This document shows positions 32,617 to 42,931 of a stretch of 64,000 bases of DNA, one piece after another. The stretch comes from Pyropia yezoensis (taxonomy: Eukaryota; Rhodophyta; Bangiophyceae; Bangiales; Bangiaceae): positions 25,507,554 through 25,571,553 of the forward strand of contig CM020619.1 of NCBI GenBank assembly GCA_009829735.1. Direction: 5' to 3'. The translations under genes and the position numbers were made by a program. The stretch's first letter is position 1. The number at the start of each line of letters is the position of its first letter. The notes beneath the pieces are model-generated. The model saw only the letters and a list, made by a program, of their open reading frames with translations, did not search any database and had not been told where the DNA came from.

Positions 32617-34527
32617 ATGGCGACCGCGGCCGACCCAATGGCGTCCTTTGTACCCGTCGCGCCGGGCGTGCGCAAACGCACCATCCGGCCGGGGTCGGCC
32701 GACACGGTGGGCACCCCGACCAAGATCACCATCCACTACACCCTCCGAGCCACGCCCACCGTCGGCACCCCGTCACCGTCGTCGTCGTCGTCGTCGTTGC
32801 AGTTACCGTCGTCGTCGTCGTCGTCGTTGCCGTCACCGTCGTCGTCGTCGTCGTCGTTGCCGTCACCGTCGGCGTCACGAATGTCATTGCCATCGCCGTC
32901 GCCATCGCCATTGTCAGCACCGGCGCCGTCGCCATCGCCGGGGCGGCGGCCACAAAGCCACACGCCCTCTGCTGCTGCTGGCGCCGTCGGCACTCCCTCA
33001 ACCCCCCCCCCCCGCCCCCCCACCCCCCTCGCTGCTGCGGCGCCCGTCTTTGATGGCACGGTGTTGGAGGACAGCCGCTGCCGGCGGCGGAGCCGGGGCG
33101 CGCCGCTGACCATTTTCGTTGGAACCGCCGCGCTGCTGCCCGGCCTCGAGGCGCTCGCCGTGTCGCTGTCCACCGGCGAGGTGGCGCTCGGCCTCCTCGC
33201 CCCCGCCGTCGCGTACGGCTCCTCAGAGGGCCTGGCCCGCCGGCGGGGACCCCACCTGGCGGCCGCCACCCTCCTCGTCACGATGGAGTGCGTGGCGGTG
33301 GAGCGGGCGGTGGCCGCCGCAGACCTGCTCGCCGCGACGCCGCACGGCCGGCTGGCCGTTGCCCGTCGCTTCCTCTCTGACGGCGACGCCGCAGTCGCTG
33401 CGGGAGGGCGGGGGGGCTCGGCGGCGGCTGCAGAGGCCTACTGCCGCAGCCTGTGGTGCCTCGACAGGGTGCTGCTGCCATCCCCACGGGCGGGGGGGGG
33501 GCGCCCGCCGACCAGGGAGGTGCCGCAGCCGCCACCGCCACCCCCCCATGCCAAGCTCCCCACAGCGGCTGGGCCGTCCCCCATGGGCCTGTGCACACTG
33601 GCGGGCGCACCCGGCAGCGAGGTGTCCTCGTCGGGCAGCGACGGGGAGGGCTCCCCCGCGGACGTCCCCCCTCGGGTGTCGTTGCTGGCGAGCAACGGCG
33701 TGGCGGCGGCCGCCGACGGCGAGCCGGCGTCGCCCCGCCACGTTGCACGCGCGCTTTTTGGGCCGTCGACGCCGCCGCCGCGAAAGCCCACCCCGCTTTT
33801 CGTGGGCCGCGGCGCCGCCGCGGCAGAGGCGGCGGCGGCGGCGGCGGCTGCCGCGGCGGCGGCGGAGGCGGAGGCAACAGCGGCGGCGGCGGAGGGGGCG
33901 GCGGTTGCGGCGGAGCGGTCGGCGGTCGCCGCCGAGGGGCGGGTGCTCGGCCACGCGGCGGCGACGCGCCTATGCCGGGTGCTGTTGGCAGACTGCCAGT
34001 GGGCGGCGGCGCGCCACGCCGCCGCGGCGGCGGCGGTGGCGTGCCCCGCGTCGATCGAGGCGCGGGAGCTGGGCGAGGCGGCCAGGCGGGCGGTCGCGGG
34101 GGGGGGGACTGGAGTGGCTCTGCCACTGCTTAAGGGGACCTGCGGGGGGGGGTGCGGGGGGGTTGTAGTCTGTGAGCTAGCAAGCAGGTGTACGTTTTCT
34201 CTTTTCGTGCGTACATGGAATACCAGTTTTTTTTGTGTGTTGTCCGCTCGACGAATGCCAATGGACGTGCGGTACACTGTGTGCGTGGTTTGTCTCAGAC
34301 CGCCGCCGCCATCCCCCAGCAGCCGCCACCGCCCGCCAAAATGGACAGATCAAAAGCGCCTCCCGGCGCGACGCTGGCGGCGACAGCGGCGGCGGCGGCG
34401 CGCGAGTGGACAATGGCCCCGTATGTCCTCCCGCAGCGGCGGCGGCGGCGGCGACGGCCGTGACTGCGCCAGGGACGACGGAGATGGTGACGACGACAGC
34501 GACGGTGGGCGAGAGGCGGATGTGTAG
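32617..34527 (+). CDS. FKBP-type peptidyl-prolyl isomerase with TPR tail
   Basis: From the ATG at 32617, TKITIHYTLRATP is the first FKBP strand. After a ~95-residue Ser/Pro-rich insertion the fold resumes with VFDGTVLEDS, PLTIFVGTAALLPGLEALA, STGEVALGLLAPAVAYGSS and HLAAATLLVTMECV, the FKBP core order. Two TPR-like helical pairs follow (LAVARRFLSDGDAAVAAG and the HAAATRLCRVLLADCQWAAA region), the layout of large FKBPs that bind Hsp90. The conserved Trp of the active-site pocket (GWEEG) is replaced (GLEAL), while Tyr of AYG is kept, so isomerase activity may be weak. The 3' end is uncertain: after about 34130 the frame loses TPR character, and an intron or a G-run frame change could end the protein earlier (a TAA in another phase occurs at about 34132). 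Confidence 0.7.
   Translation: MATAADPMASFVPVAPGVRKRTIRPGSADTVGTPTKITIHYTLRATPTVGTPSPSSSSSSLQLPSSSSSSLPSPSSSSSSLPSPSASRMSLPSPSPSPLSAPAPSPSPGRRPQSHTPSAAAGAVGTPSTPPPRPPTPLAAAAPVFDGTVLEDSRCRRRSRGAPLTIFVGTAALLPGLEALAVSLSTGEVALGLLAPAVAYGSSEGLARRRGPHLAAATLLVTMECVAVERAVAAADLLAATPHGRLAVARRFLSDGDAAVAAGGRGGSAAAAEAYCRSLWCLDRVLLPSPRAGGGRPPTREVPQPPPPPPHAKLPTAAGPSPMGLCTLAGAPGSEVSSSGSDGEGSPADVPPRVSLLASNGVAAAADGEPASPRHVARALFGPSTPPPRKPTPLFVGRGAAAAEAAAAAAAAAAAAEAEATAAAAEGAAVAAERSAVAAEGRVLGHAAATRLCRVLLADCQWAAARHAAAAAAVACPASIEARELGEAARRAVAGGGTGVALPLLKGTCGGGCGGVVVCELASRCTFSLFVRTWNTSFFCVLSARRMPMDVRYTVCVVCLRPPPPSPSSRHRPPKWTDQKRLPARRWRRQRRRRRASGQWPRMSSRSGGGGGDGRDCARDDGDGDDDSDGGREADV
32773..32862. repeat. 30-bp minisatellite in the FKBP Ser/Pro insertion, 3 copies
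   Basis: Three copies of TCACCG(TCG)6TTGCMG with two or three substitutions. They encode repeated PSSSSSSL-like blocks within the FKBP domain insertion, keeping frame. Confidence 0.85.
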
Positions 34528-36213
34528 CAGATGGTGACCCTGGTCCGGGTGCCAGTTGCGTTGGTCGGCCCCGTCCCGACAATCGGTTGCGCATGCCAGG
34601 CTCGACGAAAACCAATGAGGCCGTGGGCCTCTCCGCTGGCGTATTGCATTTGTGTGGCTACCAGTCGCACCCTCGGTCGCTGGTAGCCCTGTCGTCAACG
34701 CTGCGTCGCCCGCTCATATGGAGTGCAATCCTCTGTGTTTCTTCTTTCCGCGTCGCTCACCGCTGTGGGGCCTACTTCCCCCCCCCCCCCCCCCCCCTGC
34801 CCCATCCTCCCCAATCCCCCTCCCCTTTGTCCCTTTTCGCGCACCGTGTTCTTTCACTGCGCACAACAGTGGCGCGCGAGAGGAAGCGGCCATGCCCTAC
34901 GACTGGGCTTTGCCGGCGCTCCCGTTTGCGCTCCCGTTCGTTGCCCACGGAAACCGCGTCGATGTCATATGGGCAGCCACCAATAGAAAAGGAGTCGACC
35001 GTGACAATAGAGACTGCCGACGACGCCACAGTCCTCCGTCCAGGGCACCTCTCATTGGTTCTTGGACGCTGGCAGTCCCGTCATGGTCGTCCAAATGGCG
35101 ACACATGGCCGCTGACACACCCAATGATGGCCAATGAGCGGGGTGGTGACTCTGGCCACCTTGTCATCGCCACTCTTCGTGGGCGGCCCGGTCGAGGTGG
35201 TGGGGGCACGTCTGTCACGGCGCCGCCGTGACAGCGGCGGATCATGAGCCGGCCTTGTTCCCTTGTTCCACGCATCCCCAGGCCTCCTCCCCCCACCAGC
35301 CTTGGCGTCCCCCTTCCGCCCGCGAACGCCCACCTGCCCGGTGACCGCCCCAGCCGTGGAGGGGACCGGCAGGCCCCCCGCCGCCGGGCGGGTAGTCCCA
35401 CTCCATGATTGGGGCGGGTGCCAGGGCCGCCCCTGCCATGCTGGCGCCGCTGTCGACGGGCGACGCTTGCAGGAGAGCGCTGCTTCCGCCCCCCCCCCCC
35501 CCCCCCCCCCCCTTGCATCTGGCCCCCCTTCCTCTCTGTGGTGTCGGCGCGTTGCAGCTCCCTTGTGCGGTGGGGCTGGGGGAGGGTCGGACGCGCGGCC
35601 GCCCCGTGGAGTGCAATGCTAGCCTCGTTGCGCCGCTGTTGAGACCCCTCTCGCGGGCGCTGCTCCATACCCCCCCCCCGCCCCTCCCCGTCTCCCTGCC
35701 CCCTCCCCCTTCCCCTATGTCCCTGTTCCCTCGTCACCACCACCCCCCCGCTCGCTGCTGTTTTATTTCTCTTTCCCCGCCATGACCCCGAGGCGGTAAC
35801 AGTGGCATGCCGCTTGGGCGACGCCCTCTTTTCCTGCGGTGGGGGTTACCGGGAGGGCGGGAGGGGGTCGTGGGTGCGTGGCTCCCGGGGGACGGGCGGG
35901 CGCCGCGCTGGCGCCAAGCCGCCGCCCCCACCCCCCCCTCTTCGCTGGACGCCCTGCCGACCCGCGCAAGCTGACCCGCCTGGGTGCGGGGTTGGCCGCC
36001 CGTCGCGGTCACCACGGGGAGGGTGGCAGGCACGCCCCCCCCCCTATTCCCCACCCCACGCGTCGGTCGCGCCGCGCGGCCGGGGGCAGTGGGTTTGGGG
36101 AGCGTGCGCCTCCCTCCCCCCCGCCCCCTTCCCCCGGCGCTATCCCCACTGGCCGCGTTTCCGCCCCCCCCCATCAGCCACCCCGTTCTCCTCCTGCGAC
36201 CGTGCTTCCCGTC
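34528..36213. other. Intergenic, C-rich
   Basis: Poly-C tracts near 34780, 35490 and 35670. The same frame as the downstream gene is open from 35839, but the sequence there is Pro/Arg-rich without Met, so I take it as leader. No other gene was recognised. Confidence 0.45.
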
Positions 36214-38379
36214 ATGGATTCGCCAGAGCGGGTGGCGCTGCCCCCCTCCCCCATCGTTTCGGGTGTCTTATCGGCATCGGCGGGTGGCTTTGAGGGCGGC
36301 GCCGGGGGGGGTGGCGGCGACGGTGGCGGAGGGGGTGGTAGCGGTGGAGGGGGCGGCGTCGGCGGGAGTGGTGGCGGCTATCGCCGCACCGCTGCGACGG
36401 CCTCTCTGGCGGTGCCGTCGGAAGCGGCGAGTGGCCTCGTCGAGACGGACGGGGAAGAGGAGGGGGAGGAGCTGCTCGAACACCCGTGCGGCCTCTCCAG
36501 TCGCGCGTCGTTTGCCTCCTCGGTCGATGGGGCGGCAGACTATGAAGTCAGCGACGATGAAGTTTGCGGCGGCGGCGGCGGCGGCGCTGGTGGTGGCGAT
36601 GGTGGCGCTGACAGCAGCAGCAGCGGGTCAGACTCGTCGTCCGATTATGGGGCGGCGGTGGAGGAGGACCCGGCCGCCTGGTCGGTTGTGGACGTGGCGA
36701 CGGCGCCCAAGTCGCTGCCCTCGTCTGAAGGCGACCGCTCCCACGTCGGTGACAACGAGGGGGGGAGCGACGACGACGGGGGCTGCCTTTTCGGCGGGGA
36801 CCCCGCCGCCGGCGTCAGTGGTGGCGCTCGCAGCGGGGATCCGCAGCGCAGCCACGGGGCGGGCCTTCTCCTCTTTGGCCACACCCGCGGCAATGCGGAG
36901 CGGATACAGGTCGAGCCCGGTGCGTCGCCGCCACCGCCACCGGACAGCACGCCCGTCCGGCTCAACACGGCCCAGCTCATCTTGTCGCCCGTGTCGGTCG
37001 AGTCGGCCCGCCACTACATGGACCGCGGCGGCGGCGACCGCGGCGGCCACGCCTTGTCGCCTGACGGCGTGGCGGCCACCCCCGAGCTGGACCCCACTTC
37101 TGCTTCCAGGCGCGGCGGCCGCCGCGGGGGGGGCCTCACCTCCCCCCCCACCAAGGGCACGTCCACCGTGGTGGTGTGTGGCGTCACTCAGCGGGGCATT
37201 AGCCTCAACGACGACGAAGACGATGACGTGTTTGGCGGCGACGTCAGTGACATGGGGCTGACGCCCATGTCGGTGGGGCGGCTGCCATCTGAGCTGCCGC
37301 CGTGCAGCTCGTCGGCGCTGTCGTCGGGGATGTCCCCCGAGCTGCTTGACCATGTCGGCTCCTTTGACGAGAGCGATGGGAGCTTTGGGCTTGCCCCCAT
37401 GGCGAGCGGCGCTGCCGAGGCGTCAGAAGCGGCCGTGCCGAGCCTGATGACTGACCAGGGGGTGGCCCTCTTCTTCCGCGAGCTGGCCCAGACTGGGTTT
37501 CACTCGCCCATGCTGTGCTCCTCTGACTATGGCCGCCGCTGGTCGTGGGCGTCGGACCCGTTTGTGCTCAAGAACAATGCGATGCGGCGGGAGCTGTTCG
37601 ACCTGGTTCAGTGTACCGACGCCATTCGGATCATTGCCGCCCGCCTGACGATCCTGCACATGAAGCAGCTGCAAAACTGGTGGTCGGGCTTTGTGCGCTT
37701 TTCCCAACTCTTCTTCGAACTGGACCTCAAGGTGCTGCTGCCGGCGGTGCGGCCATCCATGACAGTGCAGGACCGGGACGCGGCCAAGGCGCTCCGCGCG
37801 CTGTCGACAACGCGCGACTGGCTGCTGATGAAGCAGGAGGAGATCACTGCCTACCTCGATGGGCTCACGTCGCTCCCCTTGGCGGTCGTGCTGCGCCTCC
37901 TATTCAAGTGCTTTCAGGAGCTCTCCCCCCGGTACCTGGAGTATTTCATGATTCAAGAGCGGCACCTGCCGCCGATGCTGCTGCGGTGTCACGAACCCAA
38001 GGACAAGGTGGTGCTGGAAACGAAGATGCTCAACGTTGCCCGCGCGCACACCAAGAGTGGCGAGTCGGTTGTGTTTCTCCTCAGCTGGATGAACGACAAG
38101 CGGTTGCTCAACGCGTGGATCGCGGCGCGGTTGACGTGGCGCCAGCGGCTGGCATACAATGGGTGGGTGGAAGCGTTTCGGAGGAACCACCGGGGGACGG
38201 TCGAGTTCTTCCACACCCTCGAGAGGGAGACAGCCGAGCGGGTGCGCGCCGAGGGGGCTGTACGCGCGCGCACCACGCGCTACCGTTACCCGGCGAGCAC
38301 CAACATGGCCACGCAGTCGACAGGAAGGTTAGTGAGGGAAACGGCTGCAGAGATTGGCACGGGAAGCTCAAGGAGATAG
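36214..38379 (+). CDS. Protein with disordered N-terminus and hemerythrin-like helical domain
   Basis: ATG at 36214, 721 residues. Residues 1-400 are Gly-, Ser- and Asp/Glu-rich, disordered. From about residue 410 a compact helical region resembles two hemerythrin (HHE)-like hairpins. The first is FVLKNNAMRRELFDLVQ followed by FVRFSQLFFELDLKVLLPAV. The second is LEYFMIQERHLPPML. In HHE proteins the second helix of each hairpin carries His and Glu iron ligands (H-x-x-x-E). Here these are Leu/Asp/Lys or Gln/Arg, so metal binding looks lost. A basic tail follows (RRNHRGTVEF ... RTTRYRYP). Function is unknown. The fold call is by pattern only. It could be an unrelated helical domain. Confidence 0.6.
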   Translation: MDSPERVALPPSPIVSGVLSASAGGFEGGAGGGGGDGGGGGGSGGGGGVGGSGGGYRRTAATASLAVPSEAASGLVETDGEEEGEELLEHPCGLSSRASFASSVDGAADYEVSDDEVCGGGGGGAGGGDGGADSSSSGSDSSSDYGAAVEEDPAAWSVVDVATAPKSLPSSEGDRSHVGDNEGGSDDDGGCLFGGDPAAGVSGGARSGDPQRSHGAGLLLFGHTRGNAERIQVEPGASPPPPPDSTPVRLNTAQLILSPVSVESARHYMDRGGGDRGGHALSPDGVAATPELDPTSASRRGGRRGGGLTSPPTKGTSTVVVCGVTQRGISLNDDEDDDVFGGDVSDMGLTPMSVGRLPSELPPCSSSALSSGMSPELLDHVGSFDESDGSFGLAPMASGAAEASEAAVPSLMTDQGVALFFRELAQTGFHSPMLCSSDYGRRWSWASDPFVLKNNAMRRELFDLVQCTDAIRIIAARLTILHMKQLQNWWSGFVRFSQLFFELDLKVLLPAVRPSMTVQDRDAAKALRALSTTRDWLLMKQEEITAYLDGLTSLPLAVVLRLLFKCFQELSPRYLEYFMIQERHLPPMLLRCHEPKDKVVLETKMLNVARAHTKSGESVVFLLSWMNDKRLLNAWIAARLTWRQRLAYNGWVEAFRRNHRGTVEFFHTLERETAERVRAEGAVRARTTRYRYPASTNMATQSTGRLVRETAAEIGTGSSRR

Positions 38380-41029
38380 GATGAGATGTGGTAGATAGCA
38401 GCGGTATGGTTGTAGGAGGGCGCAGGCCCAGGCGATGCTGTACTAAGACGAACAGTCCCAGGGTTGCCCTCTTGTAGACGTTGAATACTCATGGTATCTT
38501 ACAGATACGAAGGGAATATGACGAGGACAAGGCTGTGTTTTCGCCCTACGCAGCACGGTTGCAGTGTAGATACGGAACAAAAGAGCCACCAGTTATTGCA
38601 CAGACCTCTATAGAACATATCCTCCTCGACCTCACGAACAAGCACACCTCCCATATACACTCCTTGAAGCCGCCCAACGCTAACAACATGCCACCAGCCA
38701 TCCCGCAACCGACACGACTGCGGACGCGGAACGAGAATCACACAGCACTAGTGAGAGGACATCGGCAACAGGGAAACAGAGCTCGGGCATGACAGGGGAG
38801 GGGGACTCGCTCCTGAAGAGCGTAGAAAAAAGTGGGTCAAGTGAAGCGGTAGCGGCGGTCAAGTCCGGCCACCTTCAGTAAAAAGCGGAAAGCGGGTTCG
38901 CCATGACCTGACCGCCCGCTTCGAGGTTGCGGAAGAGAACGCGAGCGTTTGCAAACCACGCTGCGGGTCGGGCGGGATTCTTGTACTCGATGTGCGCGGC
39001 GCGCGTCGGTTGGGTGTTCTTTGGAGGTCCCCCCATCGGCGACGACACATCGATTTCCGGACAGCCAGTCCCACCAAGCAAATCAATCAATGTCCTTTGT
39101 CATTGCCGAAGACTTGCAAGTCCGAGGCAGACTTAAAAATCAGAACAAAGCGGAATCGATCACGAATGTAAGGTCGACAACCGGCAGGGGGGCCTCGGAC
39201 AAAACTCGCTGCTGATCATCCCCGGGCCGTGTACGGCGGCCTCTGCAATGCTCCACACCAGCGTACGAGTTGCGTTAGGGATCAGCGACAAATCGTGCCT
39301 CTGCTGACTCCCGACCATAGGCTATGCGACACTTCACACGCGGCACATCTGCTTGATCGAGACGTTGTGCGTGCCTGTTGCAAGGTATGCTGCCTCCCAT
39401 CTTCATGGGTCTTCTCGCCCGTTCCCACTGCCGCTCGTCTTGGTATCACTGATGATCCCATATCTTCTTTCAACAGACTGTCAGTGACGACAACCATACA
39501 ACGCTGATTAATTTGTATATATCTGAGAGCTTGACGACGGCATCTGCTTGTTGAGAGCGGTCTGCGAGAGGTGAAGGCCCGTTTGGGCGGTCCAGATGCT
39601 AACACGTACGTGTCTGTGTGGCTCTGCTCCTGGTTGCTCCATGTGGTCGTCTTGCTCGGATACCTCTTGTCGGTTTGTAGCAAACGTGCTGTACTGTGGA
39701 GCGCGCCGCGTGGGACTCGTTCATGTATGGACGTCAACTCCTCTCTTGCTCGTTCCTTCAATGTAGGCCCAATCCAACTTTCCGTGATGATAGAGAGATA
39801 TCGACCGATTTGCTTCTGTCACCCTCGTCGATCATGAACACTATATCTTGCCGTTTGGATCCTTTTCGCACCAGTAACGTCTGGGACATATGCAGTCGTC
39901 ATCCTCTAGGCAGCAACGACCGCGGGCTCGCCGTTCGCGACGGGGCCCTTCGGTAGCGCTCCTGACGGTCAGCGGCGGGCACGCGGTGCTGGTGCTCGGC
40001 GCTGTCGCGGCGGTCGGCGCTGCCGCCGCCGTCACCGCCCGTCGAGAGGGTTCTATCGGTGCTGCTGCCCTCCTCACCTGGGGACGAAGCGACATCAGCC
40101 TCGGTTTCTACCAGCAGCTCCGTCTGTCCCTTTGGGTGCGTGACCAGGTGATGAAGCAGACCTGCCAGCGTTGAGCCGGTGTCTATGCCCGTTACTGGCC
40201 GGGGATGGTGGTGGTTGGCGGCTCCCGCCGACAGCAGGTGCCAGAGGTCGGTCGGAAGGGGTGGGAGGGAGCGGAGGAGGATGCCGACTCGTGGACAGGG
40301 GGCCTCAATGGCTGACCTCGGCACACTGGCAATTGGGTCGAACGGCTCCGACCTGGTCTGGTCTATTCTTGTCCTGCCAGCCCGGTCTGCCCCGATACTG
40401 CCGTGACCATCCCGCTCCCCGAACGCTCAGATGTGGGTGCATGCGGGTGACGTCGTAGAGGGTGCTCGGGTCGGCGGGGAAGCGACTCTGGAAGAGGCAA
40501 AGGGAGAGCCCATCCCCGCCCTGGCCTCGCCGCACTGCCGCCACTGCTGCAATCGCTCCCCCCCCCCGCCTGGTGACGGCGGCGGTGGCACGTCCACGCC
40601 CTCGTAGGCGGTCGCTGTGGACGTCGACGGCGCAAGCGTCAACCTCCTGGTTGTGCGCACTGTCCGGTATCTGCTACGAGAGGGGCAGAGGGGGGAGAGG
40701 GGATGGAAAGGGCAACCAGCGCGGCATGGACACCCCGCTGGGCCACGGATGTGGAGAACGGCACCGGAGACCCACCCGCGCCCGATCCCAACACCAACAC
40801 CTGCAACCAACGAACGCTTGGGTTTGCCTTGGTGCATAGCTTTTCAAATACAACTGCAGACGAGACCACAGCACAATGGGCTGGAGCACGTTCCACTGCC
40901 CACGTAACTTACGCGGCTGCTCCAGCTCGCAACCAGTCCATCAAGCCACAGCTATCGCCCACAGCAGCCCCGAACACCCGTAGAGCGGGCTCACTTCGCG
41001 TCGTGGCCTCCACACTGAGGGCCGCCGCC
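38380..41029. other. Intergenic, mostly no supported gene
   Basis: AT content is higher at 38.4-39.9 kb. A short minus-strand frame at 38875-39090 is described separately. Minus-strand frames at 39899-40544 (for example FQSRFPADPSTLYDVTRM and GILLRSLPPLPTDLWHLL) have some protein character but no consistent gene model could be built. Confidence 0.4.
38875..39090 (-). CDS. Small ORF or terminal exon, unknown
   Basis: A 71-codon frame with balanced composition, unlike the Arg/Pro-rich noise around it: IDLLGGTGCPEIDVSSPMGG followed by HIEYKNPARPAAWFANARV and ending NPLSAFY. There is no ATG at its beginning; the first Met is internal. AG dinucleotides just upstream could be splice acceptors, so it may be the last exon of a minus-strand gene. 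No family was recognised. Confidence 0.3.
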   Translation of the reverse strand: MIDLLGGTGCPEIDVSSPMGGPPKNTQPTRAAHIEYKNPARPAAWFANARVLFRNLEAGGQVMANPLSAFY

Positions 41030-42931
41030 CTAATTAAGCGGCGCTGCGTCCCTCCATGGACCCGGCGGTGCCGACGGCGACGCTGAGCCGTCAAACCTCG
41101 TCGGAGGAACGCAGCGGAGCCACGCCTCGTCGCCCTCGACGGTTGCATCTAGGCCGCGCTCGTCGAGCATCTCTCGATACCGCCGGTCAAGAGCGCTCAT
41201 GTGAGTGTACGCGTGGGAGGTGCTTCCAGGTGGAGTCGACGACCGTGCGTCGCTCCACCGGGACCCGCCATCTCCTCCGCCACCGCCGCCGCCACCGCCT
41301 CCGCGACTACCTTCACCGTTGCCGCCAAGGTAACCGTCACCACGGCCACCCCCATACTCAACATGTTCACCACCGCGCGTGGCGTCGTCTCCATAGTAGT
41401 TTGCTGCCGACGTGGAGCCGGCATAGCGGCTGTCGTCGCTGAGGCCGTCGGGCCCGGTGGACGCGTAGGTGTAGTAGGCAGGGTCGGGCACATGTTCATT
41501 CAGCCGGGGCTCGTGGACCGGCTCAGGGGCAGGAGGGGGGGACTCGCGGGAGGGTGCCTTGTCGGCGAGCACCTCCCTGGCGGGCGCCGGCCGCAAAGGC
41601 GGCACGGAGTCGGCGTTCGGAGCAAAGCGGGAGGGGCCGACCTTGGCAACCCCCACCACGGGTGGACGCGCCGCCGTCGTGACTGTCGACGATGGCGCCG
41701 AGGGCGACCGGATAGCTGGGGCCTCCCGCAGAGGGAGCGTCGGCGCGACCGCCACCGAACCAGAATAAGAGGCAGAGGCGGGGACAGGCACGGACGTTGG
41801 GACGCTTGGCACGGACGCCGCGTCGGCAAGAGAGGTGGCGTGGGGGGCCGCTGGGCGTCCCCCACTCCAGCCCCCGTCTGTTGGCGGGCGCCCACCCCCC
41901 CCCCCGCCGGCGCCGTGGATGGTAAAGTGCTGCTGCCGCAGCGCCGCCAACCCCCCGTCCCCTGGCGGCAGCGACAGCAGGTGGGGCCACCGCCCCCGCA
42001 CCGTCTCCGACATCACCCCATACGACGGGTCCCGCAGGCGTGCCGCCTGAGCCGCCACAAACGAAGACAGCAGGCGGTCAAGCAGGGGGTCCCGCGCAGC
42101 GAGGAGCCGCCCAATCGCCGCCACCGCCTGGTCTCGCAGACGCACCGCCGTGCGCCCGTGCTCCGCCCGCTTCTTAACGTTGCCCGCGAGCTTCTCCGCC
42201 CGCCGCTCCGCCTTTTTCACCGCTGAAGCCGAGCCAGCTGCCGCGGCTGGCACCCGCCGGGGCCCGGACGTGGAGCCAGCGCCGCCAGGGGTGGCCAGCA
42301 GCTCCGCCACCTTGGCCTCATAGTAGTCTTCCTCCACACGCTCTTTTTGCAAGGTAGTAAGGAGCTCACGCGTCCGGGCTACATCCTCCATAAAGGCGGA
42401 GGCCAAGCGGGAGGCGGTCGTCGCCAGCACCACGGGTGTAGACGACGGCGATGAGCCGCTCCCTGCCATGGCCGTAGCGGCCACCTCAAGGGACGGACTC
42501 AGCACCCGGGCGGCGTGATCGGTCGACGCAACCGCCCCGGCCGCCCCCCCGCCTTGCGCAGACGAGCCGTAGCTGTCCACGCTGCTCCGCGAGTCGGCCG
42601 CGGGCGTCCCCGCCGCGGGTCGTGCGCCAGCCCCCACCCCTCCCCCCTCGGGGACCCCAAAGTCCGCTGGCGCCGCCGGCGTCGCCCCGCGCCCCGCGTA
42701 CAAGTCGCGGAGGGCGACGGAGAAGGCGAGGCCGCTGGACGCCACCGCCTCCCAGTGCGCCTGGTTGGCCGCCGCCGCCGTCATGACAGCAGGCATGGAG
42801 CGCTCGAGCGCCTCAAACGCCGACACCCGGGCGGCAAGGTCGGGGTCGGCAGCGCGGTGGCTGGCGGCGGAACGGCGCTTCGAGGTCAAGGCCACTTTCG
42901 ACCTGTGGATCACGCTGCCGGGAAGGGGCAT
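41030..42931 (-). CDS. BAR-domain-like protein
   Basis: ATG at 42931, 633 residues. The N-terminal half contains three long helices separated by low-complexity loops: VSAFEALERSMPAVMTAAAA, then DVARTRELLTTLQKERVEED followed by YYEAKVAELL, then AVKKAERRAEKLAGNVKKRA and LLDRLLSSFVAAQAARL. The DYY-x-AK motif at the end of helix 2 and the A-rich charged helix 3 are typical of membrane-curving BAR dimers. The C-terminal half is Pro/Ser/Gly-rich, with a short conserved-looking end (YREMLDERGLDATVEGDEAW). Membrane trafficking is inferred from the fold only. The call is by pattern and could be another coiled-coil family. The gene appears intronless. Confidence 0.5.
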   Translation of the reverse strand: MPLPGSVIHRSKVALTSKRRSAASHRAADPDLAARVSAFEALERSMPAVMTAAAANQAHWEAVASSGLAFSVALRDLYAGRGATPAAPADFGVPEGGGVGAGARPAAGTPAADSRSSVDSYGSSAQGGGAAGAVASTDHAARVLSPSLEVAATAMAGSGSSPSSTPVVLATTASRLASAFMEDVARTRELLTTLQKERVEEDYYEAKVAELLATPGGAGSTSGPRRVPAAAAGSASAVKKAERRAEKLAGNVKKRAEHGRTAVRLRDQAVAAIGRLLAARDPLLDRLLSSFVAAQAARLRDPSYGVMSETVRGRWPHLLSLPPGDGGLAALRQQHFTIHGAGGGGGGRPPTDGGWSGGRPAAPHATSLADAASVPSVPTSVPVPASASYSGSVAVAPTLPLREAPAIRSPSAPSSTVTTAARPPVVGVAKVGPSRFAPNADSVPPLRPAPAREVLADKAPSRESPPPAPEPVHEPRLNEHVPDPAYYTYASTGPDGLSDDSRYAGSTSAANYYGDDATRGGEHVEYGGGRGDGYLGGNGEGSRGGGGGGGGGGDGGSRWSDARSSTPPGSTSHAYTHMSALDRRYREMLDERGLDATVEGDEAWLRCVPPTRFDGSASPSAPPGPWRDAAPLN

